The notes under the pieces: model-generated
Told to the model about the DNA's origin: nothing
Databases searched by the model: none
The model's input: the letters and a program-made list of their open reading frames with translations, nothing else
Shown here: one piece after another, positions 55,020-63,705 of the stretch
Position numbering within the stretch: position 1 is the first letter of the stretch
Layout: every line of letters begins with the position of its first letter
NCBI GenBank assembly: GCA_963758025.1
Contig: CAVWUA010000003.1
Span: 186,001 to 250,000 of the forward strand
Source of the DNA: CAVWUA01 sp963758025
Lineage (GTDB): Bacteria > Planctomycetota > Planctomycetia > Isosphaerales > Isosphaeraceae
Direction of reading: 5' to 3'
DNA length: 64,000 nt
Translations under genes and position numbers: made by a program

Positions 55020-56072
55020 TCAGCTCCCCACGAACTGCGAATATAGCGTCCGCGCCTTCGGGATGTCGTTCGTCCCCTTGATGATCGCCCGGCCGTCGGG
55101 GAAGACGGTGAACTCGTACCCTTCGGTGGCGAACCGGAGCATGAAGTTGTTGTGCCGCACCTCGCCCAGAGGGGCCAGGCGGCTGGAGAGCTCGGCGAAG
55201 TTCAACGGCTCGGAACGTCGCGTGGCGATCTGCACGGCGTTGCGACCGCAGAGGGAGGTCGTGTGCGAGCCGAGCTGGCCGTCCAGCCACTCGAAGTTGC
55301 GCTGCTGACAGCAAGGGCAGTCGACCTTGCCGAGCAGGCTGGCGATCTTCAGGCGGCGGAAGTTCCAGTCCCAGACGTCGAACATGATCAGCTCGCGGTT
55401 CAGGGCCTCGCGCGCGCCGCTGAGGAGCTTGATGGCCTCGACGGACTCGAACGAGGCGACCACGGCGACCGCCGGGCCGAGCACGCCGGCCGTTTCGCAG
55501 GTCGGGGCCATGCCGGGCGGGGGGCTGGACTCGATGACGCAGCGGATGCAGGGGGTTTCCCCCGGCAGGATCGTCATCGTCTGACCTTCGCTGCCGAGCA
55601 CGCCGCCGAAGATCCACGGCTTGCCCAGCTTCACGGCCGCGTCGTTGATCAGGTAGCGGGTCTCGAAGTTGTCCGTGCCGTCGAGGATCAGGTCGGCGTC
55701 GGCCACCAGGTCGAGGATGTTCGTATGGTCGATGTCGGTGACGACCGGCGTGATCTCCACCTGGCTGTTGATCTTGCGGAGCTTCCGCGCGGCGGCCTCG
55801 GCCTTCGGCAGGTTGTCCGCGACGTCGTCCTCGTCAAAGAGGATCTGCCGCTGGAGGTTGTGCGTCTCGATGAAGTCGCGATCGACGATTCGCACGTGCC
55901 CGACCCCGGCGCGGACCAGATGGTTGGCCAGCACGGTCCCCAGGGCCCCGCAGCCGCAGATCGTCACGCGGCTGCTCATCAGCTTCTTCTGTCCCGCCTC
56001 TCCCAGGGCGGGATAACGCACCTGCCGGCTGTAGCGGTCGAGCGGGTCGGCAGGGTTCGATTCAAAGGCCAT
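55020..56072 (-). CDS. ThiF/MoeB/HesA-type adenylyltransferase
   Basis: The 350-residue protein has YSRQVRYPALGEAGQKKLMS and VTICGCGALGTVLANHLVRA (ATP-binding GxGxxG), the arginine finger in THNLQRQILFDEDDVA, LDGTDNFETRYLINDA and two zinc-type CxxC pairs (CIRCV, CPCC). These enzymes adenylate the C-terminal glycine of a MoaD/ThiS carrier and pass sulfur onto it. The C-terminal 90 residues are not a classical rhodanese. The partner carrier gene lies 11 bases upstream. Confidence 0.9.
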   Translation of the reverse strand: MAFESNPADPLDRYSRQVRYPALGEAGQKKLMSSRVTICGCGALGTVLANHLVRAGVGHVRIVDRDFIETHNLQRQILFDEDDVADNLPKAEAAARKLRKINSQVEITPVVTDIDHTNILDLVADADLILDGTDNFETRYLINDAAVKLGKPWIFGGVLGSEGQTMTILPGETPCIRCVIESSPPPGMAPTCETAGVLGPAVAVVASFESVEAIKLLSGAREALNRELIMFDVWDWNFRRLKIASLLGKVDCPCCQQRNFEWLDGQLGSHTTSLCGRNAVQIATRRSEPLNFAELSSRLAPLGEVRHNNFMLRFATEGYEFTVFPDGRAIIKGTNDIPKARTLYSQFVGS

Positions 56073-56083
56073 CGGCTCTCACC

Positions 56084-56353
56084 TCAACCTCCGGCAATCG
56101 CCGGGATGATGCTGATCTCGTCCTTCTCGGTCGCCGGGGTGTCCAGCTCTTCGAGGTAACGGATATCTTCGTTGTTGATGTAGACATTCACGAACCGGCG
56201 CAGCTCGTCTCCGTCAAAGATCCGGTCGCGCAGTTCGGGATACTTCTCGACGACGTCCTTCAGGACGTGCCCGACGGTCGCCCCGGTCCCATCGACGCTC
56301 TCAAGCCCGCCGGTATGGGTACGCAAGGGGGTGGGAATACGGACGACGGACAT
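56084..56353 (-). CDS. MoaD/ThiS-type sulfur carrier protein
   Basis: The 89-residue protein with a ubiquitin-like fold has RFVNVYINNEDIRYLEELDT and KDEISIIPAIAGG, ending in the Gly-Gly that becomes a thiocarboxylate. The longer loops resemble CysO-like carriers more than ThiS, which is about 66 residues. It sits between the threonine-synthase-like gene and the ThiF gene, as CysO-type carriers do beside PLP enzymes. Confidence 0.88.
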   Translation of the reverse strand: MSVVRIPTPLRTHTGGLESVDGTGATVGHVLKDVVEKYPELRDRIFDGDELRRFVNVYINNEDIRYLEELDTPATEKDEISIIPAIAGG

Positions 56354-56503
56354 GCCTCGTTTCCTCTCTTCGATTCAATGAAGTGTATGCGGACATCACC
56401 GCGAAACACGCCAAGCCCGCGAAGAAATCCAGAGCTTCTTTATCTTCTCGTCTTGTCTTCCCCTGGCGGATTTCGCGTGCTTCGCGGTGAAATCTCTACT
56501 TCT

Positions 56504-57784
56504 TTACTTCGCCCCAACCAGTTCTTCCCGCGACGGCGCGCCGACCAGGGCCTCGAACTCGTCCAGGCTGGGCTTGATGACCTTCGGCCGGGCGATCTTG
56601 TCGATCAGGGCCTCCTGGGTCTTCAGGCCGTTGCCGGTGATGCAGAGGACGGTCGAGCCGTCGCGGTCGATCTTGCCTTGCTCGATCAGCTTGCGGGCGA
56701 CGGCCAGGGTCACGCCGCCGGCCGTCTCGGCCCAGATGCCCTCGGTCTCGGCCAGGAGCTTCATGGCCTCGACGATCTCGTCGTCGTTGACGTCCTCGGC
56801 CCAGCCGCCGGTCTCGCGGACGAGCTTCGAGGCGAAGTAGCCGTCGGCCGGGTCGCCGATGGCCAGGCTCTTGGCGATCGTGTCCGGGTTGCGGATCGGC
56901 TTGACCTTGAAGGCGTCGGTCTTGACCGTGTTCGAGATCGGGTTGCAGCCGGTGGCCTGGGCGCCAAAGAGCTTGGTGGAGACCGGCCCGATCAGGCCGA
57001 GCTGCTCGAACTCCTTGAACGCCTTGTGCAGCTTGCCGATCAGGCTGCCGCCGGCCATCGGGGCGACGACGTGATCGGGGGCCCGCCAGCCGAGGTCCTC
57101 GGCGATCTCGAAGCCCATCGACTTCGACCCCTCCGCGTAGAAGGGGCGGAGGTTGACGTTGACGAAGCCCCAGCCGAACCGGAAGGCGATCTGCGAGCAG
57201 AGCCGGTTGACGTGGTCGTAGTTCCCCTGGATGGCGATGACGTGGGCGCCGTAGACGGTCGCCCCCAGGACCTTCCCTTGCTCCAGCCCGTCGGGGATCA
57301 GGACGTAGGCGTCCAGGCCGGCGGCGGCGGCGTTGGCCGCGACGCTCCCGGCGAGGTTGCCCGTCGAGGCGCAGCCGACCGTCTTGAGGCCCAGCTCGAC
57401 GGCCTTCGACAGCGCGACGGCGACGACGCGGTCCTTGAACGACAGCGTCGGGTGGTTCACCGCGTCGTTCTTGATGTACAGCTCGGAGACGCCCAGGGCC
57501 TTCGCCAGGCGATCGGCCCGGATCAAGGGGGTGCCGCCGACGTGCAGGCCGACGGTCGGCTCGCCGTCGATCGGCAGCAGCTCCTGGTAGCGCCACATGG
57601 TCCGAGGACGCGCGGCGATCGCCGCGCGGTTCATGGTCCGGGCGACGGCCTCGTAGTCGTACTCGACCTCCAGCGGGCCGAAGTCCTCGGTGCAGAAGTT
57701 CAACGCCTCTTTCGGATACTGCTTTCCGCAGAGGCGGCATTTCAGGCCGCGGACGAGGTCGTGCGCCACCGGCAATTCTCCCAT
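56504..57784 (-). CDS. thrC: Threonine-synthase-like PLP enzyme under SAM-riboswitch control
   Basis: From ATG 57784 it is 426 residues. An N-terminal zinc-ribbon-like part (CRLCGKQY with later FCTEDF) leads to the fold-type II PLP core: DAVNHPTLSFKDRVVAVALS with PLP lysine 117, GCASTGNLAGSVAANAAAAG for cofactor phosphate binding, and VVAPMAGGSLIGKLHKAF. Threonine synthase converts O-phosphohomoserine to threonine. The SAM riboswitch and the adjacent sulfur carrier, activator and desulfurase suggest it may instead, or also, accept carrier-bound sulfide. An in-frame ATG at 57892 could extend the N-terminus; neither start has a clear ribosome site. Confidence 0.85.
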   Translation of the reverse strand: MGELPVAHDLVRGLKCRLCGKQYPKEALNFCTEDFGPLEVEYDYEAVARTMNRAAIAARPRTMWRYQELLPIDGEPTVGLHVGGTPLIRADRLAKALGVSELYIKNDAVNHPTLSFKDRVVAVALSKAVELGLKTVGCASTGNLAGSVAANAAAAGLDAYVLIPDGLEQGKVLGATVYGAHVIAIQGNYDHVNRLCSQIAFRFGWGFVNVNLRPFYAEGSKSMGFEIAEDLGWRAPDHVVAPMAGGSLIGKLHKAFKEFEQLGLIGPVSTKLFGAQATGCNPISNTVKTDAFKVKPIRNPDTIAKSLAIGDPADGYFASKLVRETGGWAEDVNDDEIVEAMKLLAETEGIWAETAGGVTLAVARKLIEQGKIDRDGSTVLCITGNGLKTQEALIDKIARPKVIKPSLDEFEALVGAPSREELVGAK

Positions 57785-58023
57785 GACATTGGTAACGGTG
57801 GCCCGAACCGTCTGGCGACGCGATCGGGCACGGGTCAAGACCCGAATGACACGATCCGGCCTCAAGGGCCAGGTCGAGACATCCGTTGGCATGCTTGATC
57901 CAGGGTGGGAGAGATCCGGACGACTGCCGTCTCTTTCCTGCCGCGGAGGCGAAAGAGAGAGAATCCGGGAGGAGGATAAGAGAGGATGGCGGAATACCTG
58001 GAGGGGGGTGGTATGCCGCGGTC
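57785..58023 (-). promoter_or_regulatory. Leader between riboswitch and thrC
   Basis: About 240 bases separate the aptamer from the start codon. GGCATACC and GGTATTCCGCC just after the aptamer can pair and may be part of the expression platform. No obvious U-run terminator was found, so translational or Rho-dependent control is possible. Confidence 0.4.
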
Positions 58024-58168
58024 CATCTTATCTGTCCCTCGGCCCCCAAGTGGATGCGGCTCGGCATCCGGGGGATTGGGCAGGAGTTAGCACCAGCGTC
58101 CACCCATGACGGTGAACCGGTTGCTGTGGCGTCGCAGGGCCCGTCCCTCAGCCACTCTGGATAAGATG
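58024..58168 (-). promoter_or_regulatory. SAM-I (S-box) family riboswitch
   Basis: Read on the minus strand the 145-nt element has P1 CATCTTATC paired with GATAAGATG. Between them lie the conserved core AGAGTGGCTGAGGGACGGGC, then GCCACAGCAACC (GCAACC of the S-box core), then GGTGCTAACTCCTGCC (the GGTGCTAAxTCC signature), and the closing GGGACAGATAAG. This order of motifs is specific for S-adenosylmethionine aptamers of class I (or the related class IV). High SAM is expected to shut down the downstream thrC-moaD-thiF-sufS operon. Confidence 0.92.
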
Positions 58169-58190
58169 CGCACCGAATTATGATGAGATT

Positions 58191-58219
58191 ACTGTAACGC
58201 CCGACCCGCCCCACGTCAA
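58191..58219 (-). promoter_or_regulatory. Candidate promoter of the sulfur operon
   Basis: On the minus strand TTGACG (58214-58219) and TACAGT (58191-58196) are 17 bases apart, placing the transcript start about 15-20 bases before the riboswitch. Confidence 0.5.
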
Positions 58220-58258
58220 GCGGCAAAGGCGCGGGTCGGGAGGCAGACCGGCGGGGGG

Positions 58259-58615
58259 TTACTCCGCGGCGTCCTTCTTCTTCGGTGAGTCTTTCTTCTT
58301 CGCCGCGCCCTTCTGGATCTCGATCTTCGAGGCCACGCCATCCTCGTGAGTCACGATGACGGCCCGTTTCTCCAGCTTGCTCAGGTCGAACTTCTTGGGC
58401 GTCTTGCCGTTGGGAAGGAGGATCTTGGTGTCGTCGTTGATCGTGACGTTGACTTCCTTCTTCGTCTGCTTCTCGGTCACGACGATCTTCTTGGCGTCCG
58501 CATCGACGGACGTGACGCGACCGATCAACTCATCGGCCAGCACCGAGCCAGCGACAACCACCACGGCGGCCAGACCGGCCACCGCGCAGCGCAGAACAGA
58601 GCGACGGTTCATCAT
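58259..58615 (-). CDS. Small secreted hypothetical protein
   Basis: ATG 58615 has GGGAGAA seven bases ahead; an upstream in-frame ATG at 58636 is less well placed. Residues 1-28 form a signal peptide (AVAGLAAVVVVAGSVLA). The mature part, ELIGRVTSVDADAKKIVVTE and ATTKILLPNGKTPK-like strands, resembles small OB/DUF5666-type beta barrels, and the C-terminus is Lys/Asp-rich. Its direction is the same as the sulfur operon, but it lies before the promoter and is likely separate. Role unknown. Confidence 0.68.
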   Translation of the reverse strand: MMNRRSVLRCAVAGLAAVVVVAGSVLADELIGRVTSVDADAKKIVVTEKQTKKEVNVTINDDTKILLPNGKTPKKFDLSKLEKRAVIVTHEDGVASKIEIQKGAAKKKDSPKKKDAAE

Positions 58616-58900
58616 CGTGCGTTTCTCCCGAGACATGTCTCTCCGCCACTCGCCTGGATCGGCCGTGCCGAGGAACGCGACACAAGGAGCCGGTCCGTCG
58701 AAACGGCGAGGGGCCGCATCATGATGAACCCCGTTCGCGCGGTTTGGTAGTGTCTTCTTCCCGCCTCATCATTTTTTCATGACGAGTATCCCGCGAGGAC
58801 ACGCGGCTCGACCACCCCGACCGAGCCTTCAGGTCCCTTCCTTCGTAGAATACCCTGGAGGTTCGCCTCAAGGCCGCGAGCCTCCCGGAAGGAGGCGCTG

Positions 58901-61900
58901 ATGTCGCTGCAAACAACCGACGTGCCCGGGGTTTCCGCCGAGGCACTCGACACGAGGACGCGGGAGATGGGCCGGGGACTGTTCGAGCGGGTGGGCCGAG
59001 GCCCGTCCCCCTGGCAACGCTCGTGGTGGGACGATCGCCTGATGGCCCTGACCATGGGCGACCCGCGCACCAAGATCCAACTTTTCCGGTTCATCGACGT
59101 CCTACCGATGCTCCGGGAGCCAGCCTCGGTGCGCCGGCACCTGCACGAATACATGGAGGAAGCCGGCGAAGGGGTTCCCGGTCTGATCGAGATCCCGCTG
59201 GAACTGGCGCCGTCGGGGCCGCTGGGGGATCGGATGCTCGCCCGGTTCGCCCGCGGCGGCGCAACCCGGATGGCCCGGCGATTCATCGCCGGGATCGACC
59301 CCCGACGAGGCGTTGAAGACGGTCAAGCGCCTCCGTTCTCAACACCTGGCGTTCACAGCGGACCTGCTGGGCGAGGCCGTGATTACCGAGCCGGAATGCG
59401 ACGCCTATCAAGCGACCTGCCTCGATCTGATCGGCGGCCTGGCGGGACCGCTCGCCCGGGAGCCGGAGATTCCCCAGATCGACCGCGACCATGACGGGCC
59501 GATCCCGCGGGCGAACCTCTCGCTCAAGCTGACGAGCCTGACCCCGCGGTTCGACGCCCTGCACGCCGAGACGACCTCGGCCGAGGTGCTCGAACGCCTG
59601 CGCCCGATCCTCCGCGCCGCCAAGGAGCAGGGGGCCTTCGTCAACGTCGATATGGAGCAGTACGCCCACAAGGACCTGACCTACGACATCTTCCGTAACG
59701 TCTTGCTGGATGAGGAATTCCGCGACTGGCCCCACGCGGGGATCGTCGCGCAGGCGTACCTGCCCGAGGCGCTCGGCGACCTGGAGCAACTCCGCGACTG
59801 GGCACGCCAGCGTGGGACTCCCGTCACCGTCCGACTGGTGAAGGGGGCCTACTGGGATTACGAGGTCCTGCACGCCCGCCAGATCGGCTGGCCGGTGCCG
59901 GTGTACACGAGGAAGTGGGACACCGACGCCAACTACGAGCGCTGCGCTCGGTTCCTGCTCGACAACCGCGACTGGCTGCGCCCCGCCTTCGGGAGCCACA
60001 ACATCCGCAGCCTCGCCCACGCCCTGGCGTATGCCGAACTCCTGGGGGTGCCCCGGGATGCCTTCGAGGTGCAGATGCTCTACGGAATGGGGGAGCCGAT
60101 CCAGCAGGCGCTGGTCGATCAAGGGCTGCGGGTCCGGGTCTATACCCCTTATGGCGCGATGCTGCCGGGCATGGCGTACCTCGTGCGCCGGTTGCTGGAA
60201 AACACGTCGAACGAATCCTTCCTGATGGCGAGCACCTCCGGGGATACCCCTGTCGAGGAGCTTCTCCGCAACCCCGAGGAGGTCGGTGCCATGTGGGGCC
60301 GCAACCATCAACCGAAACCCAGGGCCGCCGCGACCGCGCTCCCGCCGTTCCAGAACGAGCCGCCGACCGACTTCACCCGCGCCGAGAACCGCGAGGGGAT
60401 GCGGCACGAGCTGAACGTGACCCGGAACATCCTCGATCAAGGTGCCCGATGGCCCCTCATTATTGATGGTCAGGACATCGATACTGAGGAGGAACTCGTC
60501 TCGATCGACCCGGGGGATCACAACCGGGTCGTCGGGCGGACCGCGAAGGCTGGGAAGGAGCAGGCCGAGGCGGCCGTCGCGGCGGCGCGGAAGGCGTTCC
60601 CGTCCTGGGCGGCGACGCCGGTCGAGGAGCGTGCCGCTGTCCTGATCCGCGCGGCGGAGCGGATGCGCCAGGCCCGGTTCGGCCTGGCGGCGCTGGAAGT
60701 CTTCGAGTGCGGCAAGCCCTGGCGCGAGGCTGATGCCGACGTCGCCGAGGCAATCGACTTCTGCGAGTTCTACGCCCGCGAGGCGATCCGTCTCTCCCAG
60801 CCGGATCATCGTGATATTCCCGGGGAGACGAACGCCCTGGAGCACATCCCCCGAGGCGTGGCCGTCGTGATCGCCCCCTGGAACTTCCCCCTGGCGATCC
60901 CCACCGGCATGACCGTCGCGGCCCTGGTGACGGGGAACACCGTCATCCTCAAGCCGGCCGAGCAGTCCCCGGCGATCGCGTACAAGCTCGCCTGGATTCT
61001 GCGGGAGTCGGGCCTACCCCCCGGCGTGCTGAACTTCCTGCCGGGTGTCGGCGAGGAGATCGGGCCGGTCCTGGTCGATCACCCGGAGGTGGACGTTGTC
61101 GCCTTCACCGGCTCGAAGGCCGTTGGCCTGGAGATCAACCGCCGCGCCTCGGACACGAAGCCGTCGCAGGACCACGTCAAGCGGGTGATCGCCGAGATGG
61201 GCGGGAAGAACGCGATCATCGTCGATGACGACGCCGATCTGGACGAGGCCGTCGTCGGTGTCCTCCAGAGCGCCTTCGGTTACGCGGGTCAGAAGTGCTC
61301 GGCCTGTTCCCGGGCGATCGTGCTGGAAGGGGTGTACGACGCCTTCCTGAATCGGCTGGTCGAGGCGGCCAGGACGCTCAAGGTCGGTCCCGCCGACGAG
61401 CCGGACACGGTCGTCGGTCCGGTCATCGACACCGACGCCCGCGACCGCATCCGGCGCTACATCGCTCTGGCCGAGCAGGAGGGGCGGATCGTCCTGAGCG
61501 TCGATCCCGGCGCCCTGGCCGATCGCGGAAACTATGTCGGCCCGGTCATCGTCGCCGATGTGCAACCGAATGCTCGCCTCGCGCAAGAGGAGGTCTTCGG
61601 ACCCGTTCTTGCCGTGCTCAAGGCGCGCGACCTGGACGACGCCCTACGGATCGCCAACGGCGTTTCCTACGCCCTGACCGGCGGGATCTATTCGCGAAGC
61701 CCCGCGCACATTGACCAGGCCCGTCGCGCGTTCCGCGTTGGAAACCTCTATATCAACCGACCGATCACGGGGGCCCTGGTGGACAAGCAGCCGTTCGGCG
61801 GGTTCAAGCTCTCGGGCCTGGGTACGAAGGCCGGCGGAAGTGATTACCTCCGGGAATTCCTCCTGCCCCGCACGATCACCGAGAACACGATGCGCCGGGG

Positions 61901-61964
61901 GTTCTCCCCGGACGATCTCGACGGCGAAGGAATTCACGCCGTCGGTTCCTCGACCGGGATCTGA
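58901..61964 (+). CDS. putA: Bifunctional proline dehydrogenase / L-glutamate gamma-semialdehyde dehydrogenase, one frameshift
   Basis: A GGAAGGAGG precedes ATG 58901. The first part runs to RFIAGIDP at about 59300, where a run of five C (four expected) shifts the frame; DEALKTVKRLRSQHLAFTAD continues it. VRLVKGAYWDYEVLHARQIG is the FAD/proline site of the proline dehydrogenase domain. The aldehyde dehydrogenase half has VIAPWNFPLAIPTGMTVAAL, VAFTGSKAVGLEINRRA, EMGGKNAIIVDDDADLDEAV and GYAGQKCSACSRAIVLEGVY with catalytic Cys. It oxidises proline to glutamate. About 1,020 residues; no DNA-binding RHH domain, so not a repressor. Confidence 0.93.
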
Positions 61965-61974
61965 TCCCCGTAGG

Positions 61975-62024
61975 GTGAGTGAGCGGAGCGAGATGATCCC
62001 ATCTCTCCGTGCTCACTCACCCAA
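61975..62024. terminator. Bidirectional hairpin between putA and ybaK
   Basis: GGGTGAGTGAGC and GCTCACTCACCC form a perfect 12-bp stem with a 26-base loop, placed between two converging genes. No T tract. Confidence 0.55.
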
Positions 62025-62052
62025 CGGAGATCCGATAACCTGTGTCATCCGC

Positions 62053-62550
62053 TCAGCCGGCGCGCCGGTGAGCTGTCCGTCTCTGGGGAGGAGCCATCAT
62101 CGTGCTGAACCGTGCGCGGACAGGGGACTCCAACGCCTCGTAATCACGGAAGCGCAGGCGGACTCCCTCGTGCCGGGTGTTCCCTTCGCAGATGATCTCC
62201 GCGCCCCCGGCCAGGGAGGCGTCAATCACCGTGGTCAATCCGTAAGGTCGACCGAAGGGAGGAGATGCGCCGCGTTCGCAATCGGCGAAGACATGCTCCA
62301 GCTCATCCTCGTTCGCCAGGCGAAGCTCGCCGATATCGAGGATCTCGGTTAGCCGGTCCAGCTCGATCCGGTGCGTCGCCGGCAAGACCGCGAGCAGAAA
62401 GCCGGATTCCGCCCGGAGCAAGACCCCCTTGGCCACGCGTTGTCCGGGCACGTGAAGATTGTGTGCCAGACGAGTCGCGCAGGAAGCCGGACTGAAGAGC
62501 AAAGGCTCAAACGGCACGTGCTGACTGTGCAGATAGTCAAGGATGCTCAT
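62053..62550 (-). CDS. YbaK/ProX-type aminoacyl-tRNA deacylase
   Basis: The 165-residue protein opens MSILDYLHSQHVPFEPLLFS and has VPGQRVAKGVLLRAESGFLL with the conserved Lys, then DCERGASPPFGRPYGLTTVI and ICEGNTRHEGVRLRFRDYEA. This is the YbaK/EbsC fold, which clears mischarged Cys- or Ala-tRNAPro and related species in trans. Exact tRNA specificity cannot be read from sequence. Confidence 0.85.
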   Translation of the reverse strand: MSILDYLHSQHVPFEPLLFSPASCATRLAHNLHVPGQRVAKGVLLRAESGFLLAVLPATHRIELDRLTEILDIGELRLANEDELEHVFADCERGASPPFGRPYGLTTVIDASLAGGAEIICEGNTRHEGVRLRFRDYEALESPVRARFSTMMAPPQRRTAHRRAG

Positions 62551-62694
62551 CGTGGTGTGTCTCCCAAAATGACCTGGGACCCACTATTCATTATAGAGCA
62601 TTTGGGGGCCCTGGGGAAACTCTACGTGCAGATTCCGCGCCATCCTGCCGTTGAAGTTGTGGGAATGGGCCAACACAAGTGGGTGGTTGTGTCG

Positions 62695-62700
62695 TATAAT
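62695..62700 (+). promoter_or_regulatory. -10 element of rnpB
   Basis: A perfect TATAAT ends nine bases before the RNase P RNA 5' end. No convincing -35 is seen. Confidence 0.5.
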
Positions 62701-62708
62701 AATAGATG

Positions 62709-63154
62709 AGGTTCCTGGCGGGCGGGATGGCCGCCCTGGCGGCTGCATCCACACTGCGTTGGGTGTGGCGACATGCCGGGGAGGAAAGTCCGGACTCCGC
62801 AGGGCACGGTGGTGGGTAACGCCCACCGCTCGCAAGGGTAGGGAAAGTGCCACAGAAAATAGACCGCCCCGTCATTTTTTGGCGGGGTAAGGGTGAAACG
62901 GTGAGGTAAGAGCTCACCAGCAGGCCGGGTGACCGGTCTGGCTCGGTAAACCCCACCGGGAGCAAGACCAAATAAGGGAGCAGCGGGCATCGCCGTTACA
63001 AAAAAATGCGGTGGTGTCACACGGGTCGGCCCGGTCCGTAACGACTCCCGGGTAGGTTGCACGAGGCGCCGGGCAACCGGCGTCCTAGAGAAATGGTCAT
63101 CCGGGGGCGTTCGCGTCCTCGACCGAATCCGGCTTACACGCTCGCCAGGAACCT
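62709..63154 (+). ncRNA. rnpB: RNase P RNA, bacterial class A
   Basis: The 5' end AGGTTCCTGGCGGGCG pairs with the 3' end CGCTCGCCAGGAACCT to form P1. The universal cores are present: GAGGAAAGTCCGGACTCC (P4/CR-I region), GGTGAAACGGTGAGGTAAGA with GCTCACCAGC (CR-III area), GTAGGTTGCACGAGG near P15 and GACCGAATCCGGCTTA before P1. Length about 446 nt is on the long side for class A. It is the catalytic subunit that trims tRNA 5' leaders. Confidence 0.96.
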
Positions 63155-63337
63155 TCTCTCACACGCATACCATAAACGGAGCCGGAACCCTTCCCCGTTC
63201 TCCGCTGAACAAACGTAGACAGATGGATTTTTCATTGATTTGACTTGCATTTTTCGCGGCGACTGCCATGATGGATGCAATTGCGTGAGGCACGCATCCG
63301 CGACGATGCGGATCGCGAAACCCAGAGGACACTCAGA
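63155..63337. other. Intergenic, nothing recognised
   Basis: This is the gap between rnpB and the next gene, presumably with the promoter of the latter. Confidence 0.3.
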
Positions 63338-63613
63338 ATGGAATCGGAACTGGTCGTGATGGGGGCGATCGTGGATTCTTGGGTGGAACCTTCTGGTCCG
63401 CCGGGGTCCGGTACGCGCCTGGTCTTGCAGGTGGCGCCTCGGGGCCGCCCCAAGGACCTGATGATCGTCGAGGCCGCGGCCTCCCTCGTCCCGGATGTCG
63501 GCTGGCTCGAAGACCTCGGCGAAAATCTGTGTCATGGCAGTCCCGTCTCGGCCGTGGGTCGGATGACCCTGAGCGGGATGATCGCGGCGACCCAGTTGCG
63601 CCTGGCTCGCTAA
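63338..63613 (+). CDS. Hypothetical protein
   Basis: From ATG 63338 (GAGGA 10 bases ahead) the 91-residue product contains ELVVMGAIVDSWVEPSGPPG and RLVLQVAPRGRPKDLMIVEA, and ends VGRMTLSGMIAATQLRLAR. Short beta strands suggest a small OB- or SH3-like fold. An in-frame GTG or ATG upstream could add up to 21 residues. It has its own strong terminator. Family not recognised. Confidence 0.6.
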   Translation: MESELVVMGAIVDSWVEPSGPPGSGTRLVLQVAPRGRPKDLMIVEAAASLVPDVGWLEDLGENLCHGSPVSAVGRMTLSGMIAATQLRLAR

Positions 63614-63645
63614 ACCGCAGTTTGGTTTGGCTCCGCCGCGTTATG

Positions 63646-63705
63646 ATCCCTGACCTCCGCCCTCTCTCCCGTCACGGACCGGAGAGGGTGAAGGTCAGGG
63701 ATTTT
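63646..63705 (+). terminator. Rho-independent terminator
   Basis: ATCCCTGACCTCCGCCCTCT pairs with AGAGGGTGAAGGTCAGGGAT over about 20 bases with few mismatches, around a short GC-rich loop, and is followed by TTTT. It lies 33 bases past the stop of the gene at 63338. Confidence 0.75.
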
